Below are positions 19,850 to 24,190 of a stretch of DNA of 24,190 nucleotides, one piece after another. The first letter of the stretch is position 1; each line of letters starts with the position of its first letter. The DNA lies in the IMG/VR virus record IMGVR_UViG_3300003690_000212, positions 1 to 24,190 of that record, one strand, 5' to 3'. The stretch is from a virus. The position numbers and the translations under genes are program-made. The notes under the pieces were generated by a model that saw nothing but the letters and a program-made list of their open reading frames with translations, was not told the origin of the DNA and searched no databases.

Positions 19850-21815
19850 AAATTGTGCATGTGTCATTTGTACAGAATTTAGTGCCGTTTCCACCCTGCT
19901 CGTCATGAATACGATTAATCGGAGTGATGGCACTTGTCATTTTTTCATAAGTCTCTTGAGTAATAGCTTCATAAGGGGCTTGTTCATACCCTGTTTCCTC
20001 AAGCTTGAGGAAAGAGACAGCTTTCAAGCGTGTCTCATACATTTCGAGAGCATCTTTAATTTGAGACGCTTCTTCTTCTTTGAAAGTAACTGTAACAGAA
20101 ACAGAATTATCAGCCCAATAGTGTTGGTACTGCGCGGCAATTTCTAATTGTTCCCACATTCCTACGTCTTGTTTCCCTTTAGTAAAATGGGGCTCGTATA
20201 CTGGAAACTCTACAACCATAGTGCGGGGGGAGTACTTATCCTTTTCTACATTATATCCTGATTTCTTAAGAGTGTCAAGAATTGTAGAATCTTGAGAGAA
20301 ACGAATGCGTCGAATATAATATTCGGCTTCGGGAAAATGAATGCCCGGAGTTGATCCATTAAGAAGAGATACTGTCCCGGAGGGCTTAATAGATGTAGTA
20401 CGCACCGACTTAGGAATACATAACCAGTTAGAATATTCTTCATCCAGCGCACTAATGGCTTCGTAAGCTGTGTCGCACCATTCATACATGCGCCGGCGGC
20501 CGTGCTTAGTGAAGGCTTGGACGACGCCCGATTGTGACAATCCAATGCGTCTGTTCTTAAGCATCTTGGCGTTTGTTTCTGGCCAATGAGTATTAGAAAG
20601 GGTGATCGTCTTGCCATAGAGATAGGCGATCTTTAATGTTCTCAAATAATCTTCTAGATTTTCATGTTTGGCGGGAAAAGTTTCTACTAAACAACAAAGC
20701 TCAGCATCTTCTAGCTGTTGTTCGACACAGGGGTTAAAGCCCGCAACATTAACATCATCCAGCCGGATTCCATCTTTAAATCGGCCGCGGGTGCGGGCAT
20801 TTTCTAACCAAATGTAGCCGGGCTCTCCCTTCTTTTGGCTCTGCTGAGCATGCCATTCATAATCCATCCCTACCACCGCATTGAAGGAGTTATTAGAACC
20901 CCAGCGGTGGTGGTAAAGCTTTTCATCATCGTTTTTCATTTCGAGATAATGTTTATCATCATAACGGCCCATGGCCAACGCAGCAGACCGCCGTACATTG
21001 CCGGACACAACACAGCGACCAATAAGATTTTCAGTATCTACAATGTCCACAGACGTGATAGTCTCTCCAAGCCGAGGGCTGTACAAGGCACTTAAATTCT
21101 CATGTAACTCCTTAAGGGGGCCCGCGCCACTCGATGTGCCACCAAATCCATATATGGGGGCGCCCTCTGCACGAATAACAGAATAATCAAACTTCGGTAC
21201 CTTCCCTCCAAAGAAAAATCCATCCAGGAGAAGGTGAACCGAGTCCACCCATCCTTCCCGGGAATCATCAATGGCGAGGGTGTCGTTGGTATACTGGGGC
21301 TCTTTAATAATAAGAGAGCCGGCACCTTCGGTATCAAACCCAACACCAATCCCCAACATTAAAGCATCCATCATCCACGCAAACAGATAACCCCCTTTGT
21401 TAGCCAGATCTTTGGTAGAACGAAACGCACAATTAAATAATCCCGCTGCTGTTCTTTCTTCTACAAACTTGGTGCCCATCATCCAGAGGCCGCGGCCGGG
21501 GGGAGTCCACTTGAGATTAAACAAACGAATATAAGCTTCTTTGGCTGTACGTTGAGCCTTTGCATCGTTCCATTCGAGACCCAGATGAAACACATGCGCT
21601 TTCTGCATATCAAACATTCCTTCGATGACGCGCTTGCATGTCTGCCACCATTCCTCGGATCCTGTGGCCTCAGAATCAAATTCACTAAGGCGTCGTGAGT
21701 ACGTGCGCTTAAAGGTAACATATCCCAGCGGCCCCCATGGAACGTCTTTAGTTTTGTAAGGCTCCAGGAATGTATCGGATAATCTGAATCTACGAATGTT
21801 GTCTAATGTTCTCAT
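19848..21815 (-). CDS. nrdJ: Adenosylcobalamin-dependent (class II) ribonucleoside-triphosphate reductase
   Basis: A 655-aa monomeric class II reductase, related to the Lactobacillus leichmannii enzyme (739 aa). It reduces ribonucleotides to deoxyribonucleotides using a thiyl radical generated from B12. The start has VTFKRTYSRRL, with WWQTCKRVIEG. Substrate cysteines are Cys129 (LFNCAF) and Cys374 or Cys375 in AELCCLVE. The radical Cys363 and Glu365 sit in NPCVE, where Val replaces the usual Gly. The tail ends FCTNDTCTI, a Cys-x4-Cys pair with the same spacing as the leichmannii re-reduction cysteines, to be recharged by a thioredoxin. No ATP-cone is visible. It lies 5 nt after the helicase gene. 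A perfect sigma-70 consensus lies inside it at 20250-20278. Confidence 0.96.
   Translation of the reverse strand: MRTLDNIRRFRLSDTFLEPYKTKDVPWGPLGYVTFKRTYSRRLSEFDSEATGSEEWWQTCKRVIEGMFDMQKAHVFHLGLEWNDAKAQRTAKEAYIRLFNLKWTPPGRGLWMMGTKFVEERTAAGLFNCAFRSTKDLANKGGYLFAWMMDALMLGIGVGFDTEGAGSLIIKEPQYTNDTLAIDDSREGWVDSVHLLLDGFFFGGKVPKFDYSVIRAEGAPIYGFGGTSSGAGPLKELHENLSALYSPRLGETITSVDIVDTENLIGRCVVSGNVRRSAALAMGRYDDKHYLEMKNDDEKLYHHRWGSNNSFNAVVGMDYEWHAQQSQKKGEPGYIWLENARTRGRFKDGIRLDDVNVAGFNPCVEQQLEDAELCCLVETFPAKHENLEDYLRTLKIAYLYGKTITLSNTHWPETNAKMLKNRRIGLSQSGVVQAFTKHGRRRMYEWCDTAYEAISALDEEYSNWLCIPKSVRTTSIKPSGTVSLLNGSTPGIHFPEAEYYIRRIRFSQDSTILDTLKKSGYNVEKDKYSPRTMVVEFPVYEPHFTKGKQDVGMWEQLEIAAQYQHYWADNSVSVTVTFKEEEASQIKDALEMYETRLKAVSFLKLEETGYEQAPYEAITQETYEKMTSAITPINRIHDEQGGNGTKFCTNDTCTI
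20250..20278 (-). promoter_or_regulatory. Perfect sigma-70 promoter sequence inside the reductase gene, upstream of groES
   Basis: TTGACA (20278-20273), exactly 17 nt, TATAAT (20255-20250), all on the coding strand. It reads through codons for ILDTLKKSGYNVE. The expected start is near 20243, about 400 nt before groES. Both hexamers and the spacer match the groEL promoter. That favours a real internal promoter, although coding constraint alone could produce it. Confidence 0.6.
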
Positions 21816-21820
21816 GCTGC

Positions 21821-23197
21821 TTATTTCCTTTTTAGTTTGGAGTATTTCTCTCGCAATAATTCTTGTTGTTGTTTAACTCCGAGCGCTACTGGTGTAGTTG
21901 CAATTGAATTAAGGCCCGTAGGCATCGGTGGTTTGGGAAGAATTTTAATCTTTACGTAAGAAGGGTCCATAAAGATGGGATAAACAATCCCATCGGGGCC
22001 ATGTCTGTTCTTAGCAATAAAAATCTTTCCTTGATTGTTTTGTTTATCTTCGATAGTGCGCGACACAGAAAAAATAAAATCTGCCACGAAACACTTGCTA
22101 AATGCTTCGGAGATCTGTTCCATTGTAATCACTTCTGCATTTAAACCAGAGCGATTCGTTTGGGAGGCTGTCCAAATGGGGAATTTAAACTCGGTAGCCA
22201 GGGCACGAAGTTCCTCATAAATAGATTCGAGTTCGTTTCTCTTCTCTTTTCTTATTACAGTCGGCTTTAAAAGATCTGCATAGTCTACAATTACTAAGCC
22301 GGGCTTAATACCCCGCTTGATTAAGCGAGATAAATGAGAACGGATCGTATTAGTAGTAGCAGATTTGGTAGGATATTCTTTAATAATAAGAGAGCCTTCC
22401 ATATCTTTAATCGCCTCGTATACTTCTTGCTTAAAAGTAATAATATCAGAGAGGGGATAGCCTGTCAAACAACTATCATAGCGATTAGCAATGACAGTAT
22501 CTTGTAGTTCAAGAGTATAATGAATAACTGTCTTCTCTTCTTTGAGAGCCTCGGTGCCCAAATGAACCAAGGCCATTGACTTCCCGGCGCCCGTAGGAGC
22601 AATTACTACTCCGAGTTCCCCTTTGCCTAGGCCTCCACCACAAACACCATCAATCTCTGTCCATCCTGTGGATACCGGTTGGCGATGTTTCGGTTGAAAT
22701 CTTATTTCAAAATCAGCAATATAATCATATCCAAAGTTGTTATCTGATCCGAGCTTGAGTGCATTATTAATAACTGTAGAGATCTCATCGAAAGAACAAT
22801 TTTGAAGGAGTCCTACCGACTTCATCATGGCTTCTTTGAGATTCTGCTTGCGGCAAAACTCCAACGAGACATCTTTAATGTATTCTGTGTCTGTTAGCTC
22901 GCGCGCGTGGATACGAGCGAAATATTCTCTGACTTGGGTTTGTGTTACCTCGTCCTCGTTCTCTAACTCTATACGCAGAATAGTAATCATTGCTTCTACA
23001 GAAGGATGGGTATTATATTTGTCGCGATAGGTTGTTATTTTACTAACAAAAACTCTAAGGTACTCTAACTCTAAAAATTCTATATCTAGTACTTCGGTGA
23101 TCTGATCGGCGAAAGGCCTATCTTCAAAGATCAACTGCACTAAGCCCTCTTGGAAGGCTTTTCCATACCTTCCAAAGTGTGCATTTTTAGATAACAT
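21821..23197 (-). CDS. DnaB/gp41-like replicative DNA helicase
   Basis: A 458-aa hexameric RecA-fold helicase that unwinds DNA at the replication fork. The N-terminal helical domain spans about 1-170. The core begins with STGWTEIDGVCGGGLGKGEL. Walker A is APTGAGKS (200-207), the catalytic Glu230 is in YTLEL, Walker B is LVIVDYADLL (301-310), and the H3-like FPIWTASQTNR follows. A final basic tail (LREKYSKLKRK) may contact the primase or polymerase. It resembles the T4 gp41 branch more than host DnaB because the N-terminal domain is divergent. ATG 23197 has AGAGGG 4 nt upstream and a promoter at 23223-23250. No separate primase or helicase loader is visible in the window. Confidence 0.93.
   Translation of the reverse strand: MLSKNAHFGRYGKAFQEGLVQLIFEDRPFADQITEVLDIEFLELEYLRVFVSKITTYRDKYNTHPSVEAMITILRIELENEDEVTQTQVREYFARIHARELTDTEYIKDVSLEFCRKQNLKEAMMKSVGLLQNCSFDEISTVINNALKLGSDNNFGYDYIADFEIRFQPKHRQPVSTGWTEIDGVCGGGLGKGELGVVIAPTGAGKSMALVHLGTEALKEEKTVIHYTLELQDTVIANRYDSCLTGYPLSDIITFKQEVYEAIKDMEGSLIIKEYPTKSATTNTIRSHLSRLIKRGIKPGLVIVDYADLLKPTVIRKEKRNELESIYEELRALATEFKFPIWTASQTNRSGLNAEVITMEQISEAFSKCFVADFIFSVSRTIEDKQNNQGKIFIAKNRHGPDGIVYPIFMDPSYVKIKILPKPPMPTGLNSIATTPVALGVKQQQELLREKYSKLKRK
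22440..22468 (-). promoter_or_regulatory. Near-consensus sigma-70 promoter inside the helicase gene
   Basis: TTGACA (22468-22463), 17 nt, TATTAT (22445-22440), with a TGA extended -10 on the minus strand, inside codons for LTGYPLSDII. Expected start near 22433, about 620 nt before the reductase start. One mismatch in twelve; a chance origin is possible. Confidence 0.45.
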
Positions 23198-23222
23198 AAA
23201 TCCCTCTTAACCCTGTACTATA

Positions 23223-23250
23223 TATATAACATGGGGGCGCCTAAAGTCAA
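23223..23250 (-). promoter_or_regulatory. Promoter for the helicase-reductase unit
   Basis: TTGACT (23250-23245), 16-nt spacer, TATATA (23228-23223) with TGT extended -10, in the 64-nt gap between the exonuclease stop (23262) and the helicase ATG (23197). One base differs from consensus in each hexamer. An 18-nt spacing to the overlapping TATATA at 23221-23226 is equally possible. Confidence 0.75.
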
Positions 23251-23261
23251 TTAAAAATCGA

Positions 23262-24190
23262 CTAAATTTGGGTTGGTTTGTCAAGACATTCCCTGGCAAT
23301 TTTGTTTAACGATGTTCTCAAATCTTCCCAATTTAATTCACCAAAACCATCATCCCGCATCATCCCAATAATTTCTGTTTTATTGAATTCGCACTCAAAA
23401 TTTTCTATCGATTCTTTGACGTGTGTTTTAGATTGAAAGGACATCTGCGGTGCATATAATTGCATCAAGCGATAATTGTGCTCGATGAGCTTCTTGTTCT
23501 CTGCGATGTTGGTAAAAAACTTGAGTGTGCTTTTAGTATTTTCACAAAATTCTACTACCTCATCAATGGTATAGGATTTACTATCGCTTAAAAAGTTTAA
23601 TCTTTTCCCTACTGTGGCAAACCCCGCGCCCTTAATACCCGGAAGATTATCGGAAGTATCTCCTATAATGGCCCGGGCGAGCGCCATGTTGGTTGGGTGG
23701 ACGCCTGTCTGTTCAATGATTCGTTTCTTATTGAGTAATTCGTTTTTGGTAGGGCGTAGCAAAACCGTTTCATCATTGCATACCTGCATGAAATCGCGGT
23801 CATTAGAGATAATAATCTTTTGCCATCCTTTGTAGTAATCCATCTGTGTAATATATGCAATCACATCATCCGCTTCGATCTCTGGAATCATAAACTGAAC
23901 GATAGGCATATTATTCATATATTCAATAGTTCGACTTTGCTGCCACATCTTGTTGTGCAATTCTTCATCGTCAGTGAGGTTGTGGTACGCTCGATTTAAT
24001 CTGATCGGCTTCCTACCTGCCTTATAATTTTTGTCCATGCTCTTGCGCTTTCGAGAGCCATTAGGACCATCCCATACGACCACGATCTGATCTGGTTTGG
24101 TCTCTCGGACATGTCGCTGAAGGATCTTAATGAATCCTTTCAGGCCTCCTATAGGATCTCCATTGGAGGAAATGGATGGGTCTACAATAT
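23262..24190 (-). CDS. 5'-3' exonuclease/flap endonuclease (PolI N-domain/T5 type), 5' end cut by window edge
   Basis: The frame is open from the right edge, not just from the internal GTG at 24083. The extra upstream codons read IVDPSISSNGDPIGGLKGFI, continuing to KPDQIVVVWDGPNGSRKRK. That is the typical beginning of a PolI-like 5' nuclease, so only the first few residues are missing. Visible metal-binding motifs are VVVWDG, IEADDVIAYI and ISNDRDFMQV, with the helix-3-turn-helix GDTSDNLPGIKGAGFATVGK. It removes RNA primers and 5' flaps. The C-terminus ends AREYL-like ECLDKPTQI. About 309 residues are visible, close to full length. No polymerase domain is fused. It is followed by the helicase promoter. 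Confidence 0.94.
   Translation of the reverse strand, partial: IVDPSISSNGDPIGGLKGFIKILQRHVRETKPDQIVVVWDGPNGSRKRKSMDKNYKAGRKPIRLNRAYHNLTDDEELHNKMWQQSRTIEYMNNMPIVQFMIPEIEADDVIAYITQMDYYKGWQKIIISNDRDFMQVCNDETVLLRPTKNELLNKKRIIEQTGVHPTNMALARAIIGDTSDNLPGIKGAGFATVGKRLNFLSDSKSYTIDEVVEFCENTKSTLKFFTNIAENKKLIEHNYRLMQLYAPQMSFQSKTHVKESIENFECEFNKTEIIGMMRDDGFGELNWEDLRTSLNKIARECLDKPTQI

Noticed and set aside
19737-20147. 136-codon plus-strand frame
   Set aside because: It is antisense to groES and the 3' end of nrdJ, both firmly identified.
23279-23284. TTGACA on the minus strand near the exonuclease stop
   Set aside because: 17 nt downstream is TCGATT, not a -10 box. The better promoter is 23223-23250.

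Overview
The window looks like part of the early/middle region of a lytic tailed dsDNA phage with a large genome. All 31 genes that I can support lie on the minus strand, so transcription runs from the right edge to the left edge. They are packed with 1-14 nt gaps or with ATGA/TAATG stop-start overlaps. The gene set is phage-like: a T5/PolI-type 5'-3' exonuclease, a DnaB-like helicase, a B12-dependent ribonucleotide reductase, a PolIII-alpha type DNA polymerase, dUTPase, a phage Dam-type methyltransferase, a Zn amidase (endolysin type), a phage sigma-like protein and many small unknowns. Several unknowns resemble families I associate with marine myovirus genomes, but that is recollection and not a search result. 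No terminase, portal, capsid or tail gene is recognisable, and I see no tRNA, CRISPR array, insertion sequence or integrase.

Layout in transcription order (right to left). 24190-19848: exonuclease (5' end cut by the window edge), helicase, ribonucleotide reductase. 19837-16811: GroES-like co-chaperonin, peptidoglycan-binding N-acetylmuramoyl-L-alanine amidase, and two conserved unknowns, one nucleotidyltransferase-like. 16821-11456: DNA polymerase III alpha (broken into two overlapping frames), sigma-like protein, ClpP-like protease with a full Ser-His-Asp triad, J-domain protein. 11395-7708: a nucleotide/DNA/redox block with a GapR-like protein, a small unknown, dUTPase, Dam-type methylase, SufT/MIP18-type Fe-S protein, Zn-ribbon protein, thioredoxin, IMPDH/GMP reductase and an RHH-like protein. 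7626-6754: a very acidic protein. 6666-4128: small membrane protein, second ClpP-like protein (Ser-His-Asn), and a 494-aa protein with a possible PD-(D/E)XK core. 4072-1: GroEL, two small unknowns, a D12-methylase-like protein without the DPPY motif, a four-helix membrane protein, and a partial unknown.

Regulation is unusually readable. Most intergenic gaps of more than about 50 nt carry a host-type sigma-70 promoter on the minus strand, normally with exactly 17 nt between the hexamers: 4093-4121 (groEL), 6722-6750, 11421-11449, 16845-16873 and 23223-23250. Two more matches lie inside genes: 20250-20278 in the reductase (perfect consensus, upstream of groES) and 22440-22468 in the helicase. 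At 6694-6721 a 9-bp perfect inverted repeat abuts a -10 box, so it could be a terminator, an operator, or both.

The genes form three working sets: replication plus dNTP supply; nucleotide, redox and Fe-S metabolism; and a dispersed protein-quality set (GroEL, GroES, J-domain protein, two ClpP-like proteins). The items most worth following up are the DNA polymerase lesion, the dispersed chaperone/protease set with consensus promoters, the promoter-hairpin at 6.7 kb, the D12-like pseudo-methylase, and the paired unknowns beside the amidase.
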